From positions 1 through 64,000 of the forward strand of contig DATKZH010000562.1 of the NCBI GenBank assembly GCA_035528065.1: a stretch of 64,000 bases of DNA. The letters run 5' to 3'. Positions 51,363-59,946 of the stretch are shown here, in pieces (within the stretch, counting starts at the first letter, position 1; each line of letters opens with the position of its first letter). Position numbers and translations under genes: made by a program. This DNA comes from DATKZH01 sp035528065. GTDB taxonomy: Bacteria > Planctomycetota > Planctomycetia > Pirellulales > Thermoguttaceae. The notes beneath the pieces are model-generated. The model searched no databases. It saw nothing but the letters and a program-made list of their open reading frames with translations, and was not told where the DNA came from.

Positions 51363-51963
51363 CGGCGTTCCTCCATTGAAAGAACGGATCTGGGAAAACG
51401 ACCTCGGAAAAGGCTTGAAAGAAGAGAGAGCCCTCCGGGGCGCCCCCCTGACCGAAGCCAAACGGAGCGCCTGGAATGGAAGAGATCGCGCCCTCAGGCT
51501 GTCCCCCCTCGCCCCCGACACGTGTCATTTCACGGCTGTCGCGCCGCCAGGAAATCCTGATCCTGACCAGCAGGCTAGCCTTTTTCTGCGGCTTGTCAAG
51601 GGGTTGACGCAAGCCGGCAATAGCTTTTGTCTACATTTAGGGGGGGAGGGGGGGATTATATGCCCCATAAGTGGCAACCAGACGATGCTCTAACTCCATA
51701 GACGACGCAGTGATGCGCCCCTGGAGGGGATCGCGACCTTCCCGACTCTCCCGCGGCCCGCCGAGCAGCACGGCGACAACGCAGGCCCAGCTCATTCGGT
51801 CATTCAGCGACTCCTTGAACCGTTCCCCGTTTTCAACGACGATGGCTGAAATGCGACCGACCGGGCGCCAGCCAAGTGTGCCCAACGCCGTCGGCCGACC
51901 GACTATGCTTTCGGTTCCACTACGTTTTAGGACGAAGCTGCCGCCCAGCATTGGGAGATCCGA
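51363..51963. other. Intergenic, one doubtful frame
   Basis: About 600 bp between the DUF1559 gene and the PHP-type gene, which are divergent. A G-rich tract (TTAGGGGGGGAGGGGGGGA) lies near 51640. On the minus strand, 51637-51972 holds a 111-codon frame (MLGGSFVLKRSGTES, WACVVAVLLGGPRESRE) with protein-like composition but no recognised family; it overlaps the start of the next gene and is not listed as a CDS. Confidence 0.4.
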
Positions 51964-53598
51964 GTGAACCACCGAATAACGAGACGCGAGTGGCTGTCGC
52001 AGACTGCCGCGGCAGGGACCGCCGTGGGGCTCACGTCAACACCGTCTCACGGCCTAAGCGATGGGCGCGAGCCCGACGACCACCACGTCTACTTCGGCGA
52101 TCTGCACAACCACAACGCCGTCGGCTATGCCCAGGGCTCGTTGGAGCGGACGTTCGAGATCGCCCGCGATCATCTCGATTTCTTCGCCTTCACGCCGCAC
52201 GGCTATTGGCCCGACATCGGCCACTACGAGAACAGCATCGAGAACAAGTGGCTCCGCGGCTTCGACGTCACGCGCGACCGCTGGCCCGACGTACTGGCGA
52301 TGGTCCGCAAATTCGACGAGCCGGGCCGGTTCGTGGCGATCCCCGGCTTCGAGCAGCACTCGACGGGCCTGGGCGACTACCACATTCTCTTCCCCGATCC
52401 CGAAACGGCCGAGTACGCCCGCATCGACGAGCTGCGCGAGCTCCGGGCGTTCGCCAAGAAGCACGGGGCGATCATGATCCCCCATCACCCGGCCAACCGC
52501 CTGGGACATCGCGGGGCCAACCTGAAACGGCTCGATCCCGAGGTCTCGCCGGTGATCGAGATCTTCTCCGAGTGGGGCTGCGCCGAGCACGATCGGGCGC
52601 CTTCGCCGTACGTCCGTCACACCGAAGGAGGGCGCTGGACCCGAAATACGCTCCAGCACTTTCTCAGCGAGGGCTACCGCCTGGGCGTCGTGGCCAGCAC
52701 CGACGACCATCTCGGCTACCCGGGCGGCTACCGCGAAGGCCTAGCCGGGGTGTACGCCAAGGAGCTTACCCGGGAGGGGATCTTCGACGCACTCCGCAAC
52801 CGGCGGACCTACGCCGTCAGCGGCGACCGCATCCGGCTCGATTTCCGGCTCAACGGCCGGCCGATGGGCCGCGAGCTTCCCTACACGCGGCGCCGAGAGC
52901 TTGCGGTCGAGGTGACCGGCTGGGATCAGGTCGACCGCGTGGAGATCCTCAAGAACAACCGGGTCGTGCACCGCGACTTCCCCATGGACCGCGTGCCGAG
53001 CGCCGCAAGCTGGAACGAGCCCGTGCTCGTCCGCTTCGAGTACGGCTGGGGCCCGTGGCCGGCGTTGGACATGACCCGCGTGTGCGACTGGGACGTCGAC
53101 GTCGCGCTCGACGGCGGCGAGCTGGTCGACGTCCAGCCCTGCTTCCAGTCGGGGCCGTTGGAGGAGGGGCGGAGAGACCGCATCGTCGAGCGCTCTCCGC
53201 GCCATCTCCGCGTGAAGTCGTTCACGGCCTTGCGGCAGCAGTTCGAGGACTATTCGCAGAAGGCCGTGGTGCTCGCGGTCCGCGGCGGTCCCGAGACGCG
53301 GATCACGGTCCGCCTGGAGTCGCCCACTCGGGTGTCGCTCACCCAAACCTTCCGGCAATTGGCCGAGGCGGGTGAGATGCTCTTCACCGGCGACTTCCCC
53401 AAGGAATCGGCGATGCTTCACCGCCTCGTGTTCCACGACCACTACCACACCCGCTTCGTCACTCTCGACGAAGACGAAGGGGGCGGCCTCAACTGGTACT
53501 ACGCCCGCGTGGTCCAGGCCAACGAGCAGTACGCCTGGTCGAGCCCGATCTGGGTGGAGCGCCGCGGGGCGAGATCAGCGACCGACGAGGCTCGCTGA
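51964..53598 (+). CDS. Tat-exported PHP-type phosphoesterase (DUF3604-like)
   Basis: A 544-aa protein. The N-terminal Tat-like signal is ITRREWLSQTAAAGTAVGL. The metal-binding PHP-like motifs follow in order: YFGDLHNHNAVGY (DLHNH), FTPHGYWPD, IMIPHHPANR (HHP), EIFSEWGCAEH and ASTDDHLGYPG (DDH). Together they build a trinuclear metal site as in PHP hydrolases and DUF3604 proteins. The C-terminal 200 residues are beta-rich. The enzyme may cleave phosphoesters outside the cytoplasmic membrane; substrate unknown. The GTG start at 51964 is chosen because GGGAG precedes it and no earlier ATG keeps the Tat motif. Confidence 0.85.
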   Translation: MNHRITRREWLSQTAAAGTAVGLTSTPSHGLSDGREPDDHHVYFGDLHNHNAVGYAQGSLERTFEIARDHLDFFAFTPHGYWPDIGHYENSIENKWLRGFDVTRDRWPDVLAMVRKFDEPGRFVAIPGFEQHSTGLGDYHILFPDPETAEYARIDELRELRAFAKKHGAIMIPHHPANRLGHRGANLKRLDPEVSPVIEIFSEWGCAEHDRAPSPYVRHTEGGRWTRNTLQHFLSEGYRLGVVASTDDHLGYPGGYREGLAGVYAKELTREGIFDALRNRRTYAVSGDRIRLDFRLNGRPMGRELPYTRRRELAVEVTGWDQVDRVEILKNNRVVHRDFPMDRVPSAASWNEPVLVRFEYGWGPWPALDMTRVCDWDVDVALDGGELVDVQPCFQSGPLEEGRRDRIVERSPRHLRVKSFTALRQQFEDYSQKAVVLAVRGGPETRITVRLESPTRVSLTQTFRQLAEAGEMLFTGDFPKESAMLHRLVFHDHYHTRFVTLDEDEGGGLNWYYARVVQANEQYAWSSPIWVERRGARSATDEAR

Positions 53599-53801
53599 GC
53601 TCGGCAAGGCGTCGCCCGGGCGATCCTGACCGCGGTCCTTTGGGCATTTCGGCCTTGCCAAAGCTCGGGCAAGTCAGAGTTGCCTGCGACCGTTGGCGTT
53701 TGCGAGCGTATCGCTACACGCGGGGATCCGGTTCACCGCCCGCGACCTTCGTCGGGCGGGGCGAAACCCCAAAGGGACGGCTTGTCACTCGGCGCAGGGC
53801 G

Positions 53802-54812
53802 TTAGAAATCACTAATGACTGCGCCGTCCCGGATTGCGATGAGCTGTTCCCAGGTCGTGTCGACGTCGCGCAACAGGGGGTCGTCCGCGCAAGTGGTGCC
53901 GTCGGCCCCCGCGTCGAATTTGATCGTCTCGCTGATGAATCGGACGCTGCCGTCGGCCAAGGCGAATTGGGCCCCGCCGGGGTGGTCACTCGAGAATCCC
54001 TGCCTTGACTGAGCTCTCGAGACATCGACGTTGTGGTTTATCCCCGGACACCCGCTTGCGACCTGGTCCCCCCGATGGTTCACGGCGTTCCGGCGCCGCA
54101 CGCCAAACAGGACGGCCGCGCCGATGTTATAGTCTCTCCCCGTGTCGGTGCGCAGGTAGTACTTCCGTTCGCCCAAAGCGATGACGTTGCTGCTGCCGTC
54201 GCGGATGCTGCGGAACCCGAAGGAGGAATCCTCTCTGAAGAGGCCCGTTTCGCTTCTCGGCGCCGCGTTGATGCCCCGTTCCGTTTCCCAACTGTCATTG
54301 GCGCCCACGTAGTTGGAGGTGGCCAACCGCCCGGTGTCAGCCCCCGCCGACCATGGGAATTGATCTCGGACTGCGTTCGACTCCGGACCGTCGTCGGACG
54401 GGCAGCGGAAAGCAGCAACGGGCTGGCTCAGCACAAGCAAGTTCTGGGGGTTGCCAGAGGTAGCGGCATACGCCGTCGCGAGATCTTCGAGCGACACATC
54501 CCCTACATCGAGCTGCTCGTGCAACGCTGCTTGCTCCACATAGGGAAGGACCAGCGCCGACCAGCCCCATAGGTTGTAGTTGCCCCCCGCCGGCTTGTTG
54601 AGCCACCCGGAGGGAAAGCACTTGAAACTGTCATGGTAGTTGTGCAGTGCCAAGCCCAACTGCTTGAGATTGTTGCTGCACTGCGACCGCCTCGCAGCCT
54701 CGCGTGCGGCCTGTACGGCCGGCAAGAGCAGCGCAATAAGAATCCCAATGATGGCGATCACCACGAGCAACTCGACCAAAGTGAAACCGGAACGTACCTT
54801 GCAGGACTTCAT
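53802..54812 (-). CDS. DUF1559 prepilin-type protein
   Basis: A 336-aa DUF1559 protein. The signal is KVRSGFTLVELLVVIAIIG, then LLLPAVQAAREAARRSQC. The C-terminal H-x9-DG motif is HPGGAQFALADGSVRF. ATG 54812 follows AAGGAG. It shares the N-terminal 60 residues closely with the paralogue at 50385-51362, but the rest is divergent, as is normal for this family. A short acidic lipoprotein gene lies upstream on the same strand. Confidence 0.95.
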   Translation of the reverse strand: MKSCKVRSGFTLVELLVVIAIIGILIALLLPAVQAAREAARRSQCSNNLKQLGLALHNYHDSFKCFPSGWLNKPAGGNYNLWGWSALVLPYVEQAALHEQLDVGDVSLEDLATAYAATSGNPQNLLVLSQPVAAFRCPSDDGPESNAVRDQFPWSAGADTGRLATSNYVGANDSWETERGINAAPRSETGLFREDSSFGFRSIRDGSSNVIALGERKYYLRTDTGRDYNIGAAVLFGVRRRNAVNHRGDQVASGCPGINHNVDVSRAQSRQGFSSDHPGGAQFALADGSVRFISETIKFDAGADGTTCADDPLLRDVDTTWEQLIAIRDGAVISDF

Positions 54813-55013
54813 CGCATCAATCTCCTTGAGAACTGGAAATAGGTAAATCTTACCAGAGACGTCGTCCAGGGCAGCTTCGCCCCTTTCTCTCGGAGCTGTT
54901 GGTATCGGTCGCTGTTTGGTTGCCGGCATCGCTATCGCTGCTGCGCTCAGCCGCGGCCAAACAGCATGGCCCCCATCCCTTGGCAACCGTCGCGCCAAGT
55001 CTTGACGCTTGCA

Positions 55014-55193
55014 TCAATCGAGGTTTTTATCCACCTCCTCTTTCCCCTCGTCATCGAGTTCCCCCGGATCGACGCCCTCCTCTTGGGCCTCGATCCCCGC
55101 GGCGTCTTCTTCGCTCATCCGCGAAGAGCATCCGATAGCGCACGGCGAGAACACCAGCAATAGCAGCATCAACACTCTCAACGAAGAATACAT
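55014..55193 (-). CDS. Short acidic lipoprotein paired with DUF1559
   Basis: A 59-aa precursor: a hydrophobic signal (SLRVLMLLLLVFSPCAIGCSS) with a lipobox ending at Cys, then a very acidic tail (MSEEDAAGIEAQEEGVDPGE). ATG 55193 is preceded by GGGAGG at the right distance. The frame extends further upstream without a ribosome site. Small lipoproteins of this kind often precede DUF1559 genes in planctomycetes; the role is unknown. Confidence 0.75.
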   Translation of the reverse strand: MYSSLRVLMLLLLVFSPCAIGCSSRMSEEDAAGIEAQEEGVDPGELDDEGKEEVDKNLD

Positions 55194-55942
55194 AGAGAAC
55201 CTCCCTGGCGAAAAAGACCATCGCGACTGAACGTCTCCCAAACCCTTCGCGCTCGAGCGCGCGCAATCGCTTTCGCACGCCTTCCTTCAAACGCGGTTTC
55301 TGCTGACGAGATATGAGATCGGCGAAAAAGGCAGGGGCAGGTGCGTGCCGTCGAACCGGCAGACCCTTCGCGCTCGGAAGGCGCGGTCGTCTTCCCCAAG
55401 AGGAACACGCGCCGACCGTGGTGGCGTCGGCTTCACACGGTTCCAGTGCACGCTTGTGCCCCCCAACCTGGAATCCCAGCCGCCGTGTGACGTGGCCCTG
55501 GCGCTGCCCCGGGGGAAGGCCTCGGCAAAAGGAGAAGAGAAATCTGATGCCGGTCCCCCGCTCCACCTGGCTCGATTGCCCACACAACCGGCCCTGGTGG
55601 AGACCGCCAATAGTCCGTGGGCCCCCACAGCCCACGCGACATAGTCTACGCGCAAACGCGAATAACCGCAAGCAATACGGTAACGGTCCGCCGGAAAGGG
55701 GCAATCCGGTTTCACGCCGCAGCCCTCAACGTGGGGGGCGTGGTGGTCACCGCCATTCGTGGGTTGGCGGCTCAAGGAACCCCGCTCGGGAGGGGAATTC
55801 GGTCGCTTCCGATAGCGGTATCCGATCGTCGGACCGGGTCGTGAAGCGATTTCGGCCGCCTACGGATCGAAATCGTCGGAGTCCGCGAAACCTGATCCGG
55901 TTTCGTCGGATGAGGGCCAAGAACCGTATGGGGCTGGCGCAA
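55194..55942. other. Intergenic, no supported gene
   Basis: About 750 bp between the small lipoprotein start and the stop of the response-regulator gene. Several frames of 60-200 codons exist on both strands, but all are Arg/Pro/Gly-rich without motifs or a ribosome site. No RNA gene was recognised. Confidence 0.45.
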
Positions 55943-57280
55943 TCACTGCGATTCTGCTTCAATAACGCGAAGCTTGTAGATCAGCGCCCGGCGGCTGATG
56001 CCGAGCTTCTTGGCCGCGTGGGTGCGATTGCCGTTGCACTCGTCGAGCGTTGCCAGGATCGTCGCCCTTTCGACCTGGGAGAGCCGGCCCCGGTCGGATT
56101 CGGCCTGGGCCGGGTGGGACGCCAACGCGGCGATCTTCGGCGGCAGATGCTCCCCGAGGATCACGTCGCCCCGGCACATGAGGCACGCCCGCTGCACGGC
56201 GTTGCGAAGCTCCCGCACGTTTCCCGGCCACGTGTAGGCCAGCAAGCACTGCACGGCCTGCGGAGAAAGTCGCACGGGCCCGCCGGCAAACTCCACGGCG
56301 AACCGTCGCGCCAGCGGCAGGACGTCTTCGCGCCGCTCGCGCAAGGGGGGCACCGTCAGCTCCACGACGTTGATCCGGTAGTAAAGGTCCTCGCGAAACT
56401 GGCCCTCGCTCACCGCCTGCTCCAGATTCCGGTTGGTCGCCGCCACGAGCCGCGTCTCGACCGCCACCGGCGTATCGCTTCCCACCGGCATCACTTGCCC
56501 CGACTCGAGCGCGCGGAGCAGCTTCGGCTGCAAGCGGATCGGCAACTCGCCGATCTCGTCCAGGAAGAGCGTGCCGCCGTGGGCCGCTCGGAAGAAGCCT
56601 TGCCGGGCCTCGGAAGCCCCGGTGAACGCCCCCTTCGTATGGCCGAACAGCTCGCTTTCGATCAGCGATTCCGGCAGGCCGGCACAATTGGCCGCCACCA
56701 AGGGCCCCTCCGGATGCGGCCCCCACCGGTGAGCCAACTGGGCAACCATCTCCTTGCCCGTGCCGCTCTCGCCGCTGATCAGCAAGGGGGCGCTCGAGGG
56801 CGCGACCACCGCCACCGTCTCCACCACCCGCCGCATGGGCGGGCTCTCGCACACGAAGCCCTTGGGCAACTCGGGAATCGGCCGGCCGGCCCCCCGGGCC
56901 TCCTCACCGGCCGGCCCGATCGCGTCGGAGATGGCCGTCTCGAGCTCGTCCAGGTCGACGGGCTTGGCCAGGTAGTCGTCCGCCCCGCCCTTGACCGCTT
57001 CGACCGCCTGACGCAAGTCGGCATACGCGGTGATCAACAAGACGGGCAAGTCGCCGGCCGTCTTGCGGATCTCGCCCAGCGCCTCGATACCGCTCATGCC
57101 GGGCATGCGGACGTCGAGCAGGACCATGTCGGGCGGATCGCGGCGAACGAGGTCGAGCGCCTCTTCGGCCGAAGCGGCCTCTTGGGTGCGAAACCCCAGC
57201 GTCGCGACGAACCCGCCCAGCAGCTCCCGCTGCGACGGCTCGTCGTCGACGATCAGGATGGTTCGCTCCGGCTTAGGCAT
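55943..57280 (-). CDS. NtrC-type sigma-54-dependent response regulator
   Basis: A 445-aa regulator. The receiver domain (about 1-120) has ILIVDDEPSQRE with the acidic pocket and the phosphorylated Asp in MVLLDVRMPGM. The AAA+ domain (about 145-380) has Walker A SGESGTGKE, the sigma-54 contact loop GAFTGA intact in HTKGAFTGAS, and Walker B GGTLFLDEIG. The C-terminal Fis-type helix-turn-helix is NGNRTHAAKKLGISRRALIYK. Phosphorylation should make it oligomerise and open sigma-54 promoters. Its ATG overlaps the sensor-kinase stop by 8 bp, so kinase and regulator are coupled. Confidence 0.95.
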   Translation of the reverse strand: MPKPERTILIVDDEPSQRELLGGFVATLGFRTQEAASAEEALDLVRRDPPDMVLLDVRMPGMSGIEALGEIRKTAGDLPVLLITAYADLRQAVEAVKGGADDYLAKPVDLDELETAISDAIGPAGEEARGAGRPIPELPKGFVCESPPMRRVVETVAVVAPSSAPLLISGESGTGKEMVAQLAHRWGPHPEGPLVAANCAGLPESLIESELFGHTKGAFTGASEARQGFFRAAHGGTLFLDEIGELPIRLQPKLLRALESGQVMPVGSDTPVAVETRLVAATNRNLEQAVSEGQFREDLYYRINVVELTVPPLRERREDVLPLARRFAVEFAGGPVRLSPQAVQCLLAYTWPGNVRELRNAVQRACLMCRGDVILGEHLPPKIAALASHPAQAESDRGRLSQVERATILATLDECNGNRTHAAKKLGISRRALIYKLRVIEAESQ

Positions 57281-58625
57281 GGATTCGACCCAATCGGAAG
57301 ATCGCTCCGCCGCCGGGACGCGCGGCGTACGCGACCCGCCAACCGTGCGCCGTGGCAATGCGGCAGACGATGGCCAGGCCGAGCCCGGTGCCGTCCGCCC
57401 GGGTGGTGAAATACGGGGAAAACAGGGAATCGACCGCGTCGGCCGGCACGCCCGGACCGCGGTCGGCCACCTCGATCCGGCACGCCCCATCTTGCCCGCC
57501 GCCCACCGAGATTTCAACGGCCCCCCCCTCCGGCGAGAAGTGAATCGCGTTCTGCGCCAGGTTGAACAGCGCCTGGCGGAGCATCTCGCGATCGGCCTGG
57601 ATGGTCCGGCCGGGGTCGGCGACGTGGTATTCGAGCGTGAGGTTCTTCGTTTCCAGGTCGGGCTGAAGAAGGACGGCCAACTGCTCGATCACCTCGGCGG
57701 GATCCACCGGTTCGGCCGACGGCCGGCACGGCTTGGCGTACGCCAGGAACTGGTTGATCCGCGACGTGATCCGATCGCACTCTTCGACCATCGATTGGGC
57801 ACGCTCTCGTTGGCCGGCCGCGCCCGGATCTGCCTGGGCCAACTGTTGGGCCCAGCCGCGAACCAGGCCCAAGGGATTCCGCGTTTCATGGGCGAGTCCC
57901 GCCGCGGCTTGGCTCAGCTCGCGCAGATGCCGTGCTTCGACCTCCAGAAGCCGGGCCCGCCCGCGGGCTTCGGCCATCCGCACCGTCGCCCGCCACGCCA
58001 ACGCCACGCAGACGAGCACCACCGCGCCGGCGGCAACGACCAGGGCGGCGGACCAGGCCGCCAGCCGAGATTGGGCGTCCGCCCCGGTGCGATCCAATAG
58101 CAGCGTGGCGACGAACGTTCCGCCCTGGGAAAAGGGACCCTCCGCCTCCTGGGCGTCGAGCCGCCGCCGTCGTCCAAAGCCTCGGCCGGGGCCCCGATCG
58201 GAGCCCTCTCCCTCGTCGCTCCAAGGGGGCCCCGTGGCCACCGGAGACAACTCGAGCCGTTCGACGCGCGCGAACCCGTCCTCTCGCCAATAGTCGCCCG
58301 CGACCTGGGGCCGATTCACGAGCAGTCCCGTGTTGCCGGCCGTGAGGAGCATGCCACCATCCGCGCCGGCGACGGTCACGGCCAGCACGTCTTCCGACTC
58401 GACCAGCCCGTCGAGCATGCCCTGCAACTGGTCCTGGAAGAAACGCCCCAGCCGGCGGTGGGATCGGATACCGCCGACCAGGGCGTTCATCACCGATTGC
58501 GACTGCCGATGCAGGATCTCCTGAGCGAGCTGCCGCTCGTGGCGGTAGCCGCGATACTGCCAGGCGGCAAAAGCGAGCCAAGCCAAGAGCAGCGCGCCGT
58601 AGATGAGCGGATGTCGCCAACGCAT
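57273..58625 (-). CDS. Membrane sensor histidine kinase
   Basis: A 450-aa kinase with two membrane segments (about 8-24 and 195-218) that frame an extracytoplasmic sensor of about 170 residues, with a Gly/Arg/Asp-rich loop (DRGPGRGFGRRRR). The cytoplasmic part has the H-box GLAHETRNPLGL with the phosphorylated His, the N-box LFNLAQNAIHFS, and G boxes VADRGPGVP and GTGLGLAIV. It lacks PAS and HAMP domains. The layout resembles ZraS-type kinases that sense metal or envelope damage. It lies between the Gly-rich exported protein (upstream) and its regulator. Confidence 0.92.
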   Translation of the reverse strand: MRWRHPLIYGALLLAWLAFAAWQYRGYRHERQLAQEILHRQSQSVMNALVGGIRSHRRLGRFFQDQLQGMLDGLVESEDVLAVTVAGADGGMLLTAGNTGLLVNRPQVAGDYWREDGFARVERLELSPVATGPPWSDEGEGSDRGPGRGFGRRRRLDAQEAEGPFSQGGTFVATLLLDRTGADAQSRLAAWSAALVVAAGAVVLVCVALAWRATVRMAEARGRARLLEVEARHLRELSQAAAGLAHETRNPLGLVRGWAQQLAQADPGAAGQRERAQSMVEECDRITSRINQFLAYAKPCRPSAEPVDPAEVIEQLAVLLQPDLETKNLTLEYHVADPGRTIQADREMLRQALFNLAQNAIHFSPEGGAVEISVGGGQDGACRIEVADRGPGVPADAVDSLFSPYFTTRADGTGLGLAIVCRIATAHGWRVAYAARPGGGAIFRLGRIHA

Positions 58626-58729
58626 GATGCGGGTACGTCCAGCGATCGTAAGCTGCCACCGTGCCGAAGCACGCCGGTTGTTATTCTACACTGCCCTCAT
58701 CGTGCGAAAACGACCGAGCCGCCGTTCGG

Positions 58730-59542
58730 CTATCTCTCTGCCCGGATCTTCTCGTAGTTGTCGCAGACGCCGTCGGCATCCTGGTCGAGGAAGGCCCAGC
58801 CCCGGCCCCAACCGAGGCCGCGTCCTGCCGCCTGACCAGGCCCCCCGCCGGGGCCGCCGGCCGGCCCCCATCCGGCGCCACGCCCGTAGCCGGCACCTCG
58901 GCCGTAGCCGGCACCTCGGCCGTAGCCGGCCCCGCGCCCCCATCCGGGCGCTTGGCCGTCGCCCCGGCCGCGTCCCTGTCCGGCCTCCCAGCCATAGCGT
59001 GGGCGAGGACCCCATGCTGGAGGCACTGCGTACCCAGGAGGGCCCACGCGAGGCGGCGCCGCACTTGGCTGCGCTGGGCCACCGGCGCGACTGGCCGAAC
59101 CCGCGGGACCTTGCAGCCAGAAGGGACGGAGGATGTCATCGCGGAGCCGGATCGTCTTGCCGTCGAGCGTGAGCGACTTGGCCACGTGGTGATCCTCCGG
59201 CATCTTCTCCGTGCGGAAGGCCTCCACCGTCACCTTCTCGCCGGCACGCAACTGGTCGGCAATGAAGTCCACCGCGGCTGCCGGCCCGAGGTGGACGTTC
59301 AACGTGTCTCCCTTCTGCGTTTTCAGCAGGAAGTGGGTGCCGACGCTTGCCCGGCCCGACGACGTCTCGCAGGGCCCGGTCTCGACCTCCACGACCCTGC
59401 CGGAGAGCGAAACCACCTCCGGCTTGGTGGCCTCGCGTGCCACTCCAGCCGGGTCCCCCATCCCTTTCTGAGCGGAAGCGGCGGGCGCCAATGCCCCCCA
59501 GACCAACCCGAAGCTCGCCACAAGAATCGTCGCGTTTCTCAT
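58730..59542 (-). CDS. Exported Gly/Arg-rich protein of a zra-like operon
   Basis: A 270-aa protein. A signal peptide covers residues 1-24 (TILVASFGLVWGALAPAAS). Residues about 40-140 form a beta-rich domain (SLSGRVVEVETGPCETSSG, THFLLKTQKGDTLNVHLGP, RAGEKVTVEAFRT). The rest is Gly-, Arg- and Tyr-rich with GRGAGY repeats, and an EF-hand-like loop DQDADGVCDNYEK closes the protein. ATG 59542 follows AGGAGG. It is the first gene upstream of the sensor kinase (104-bp gap), the position of zraP in zraPSR loci, but it shares no obvious sequence with ZraP. It could bind metal or calcium and report to the kinase, by inference. Confidence 0.8.
   Translation of the reverse strand: MRNATILVASFGLVWGALAPAASAQKGMGDPAGVAREATKPEVVSLSGRVVEVETGPCETSSGRASVGTHFLLKTQKGDTLNVHLGPAAAVDFIADQLRAGEKVTVEAFRTEKMPEDHHVAKSLTLDGKTIRLRDDILRPFWLQGPAGSASRAGGPAQPSAAPPRVGPPGYAVPPAWGPRPRYGWEAGQGRGRGDGQAPGWGRGAGYGRGAGYGRGAGYGRGAGWGPAGGPGGGPGQAAGRGLGWGRGWAFLDQDADGVCDNYEKIRAER
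58885..58938. repeat. 18-bp tandem repeat in the Gly-rich protein gene
   Basis: CGTAGCCGGCACCTCGGC occurs at 58885-58902 and 58903-58920, with a variant third copy at 58921-58938. It encodes the GRGAGY units. The unit is a multiple of three, so copy-number change would keep the frame. Confidence 0.9.
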
Positions 59543-59946
59543 TCTCGTCCTCCTAACTCGATTCGACCTCGATTGGATGTTGTTCGTGCACGCTAGCAGA
59601 CTGCCCTCCAAAGAAGGGGCGGCACCGTGCAACATTTTCGCGCGCCTTGTCGACGCACTGACACACTTTTGCAGCCCGGAACGGCCGGGCATCTCGCTTA
59701 ACGCGTCTTCCGGATCGTCCTTCTCGAGGACCGGCGCGGAAAACGGTCGCGTATCACGCCTCGGCGGACGTCGGGGCATGCCTCAGGTCCGACTCGCATG
59801 GGCGGCCGTGACTTCGGGCCTCGTCCGGTCAATCCAGTTAGCAAATCGGGTGCCAAACGGCCAGCCGGGGAGGGAAGCAGCGAGTCGACGCCGCCGTTTC
59901 ACCAGGCCGATTCCATGGCCCAGTCCATCGTTCAGCCTTCAGCCGT
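59543..59946. other. Intergenic with no supported gene
   Basis: About 400 bp between the UbiD-family stop and the start of the Gly-rich protein gene. The promoter of the three-gene regulatory unit should lie here. I found no convincing sigma-54 element (TGGCAC-N5-TTGC) in the orientation of the genes, so how the regulator acts on this unit is not visible. Confidence 0.4.
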
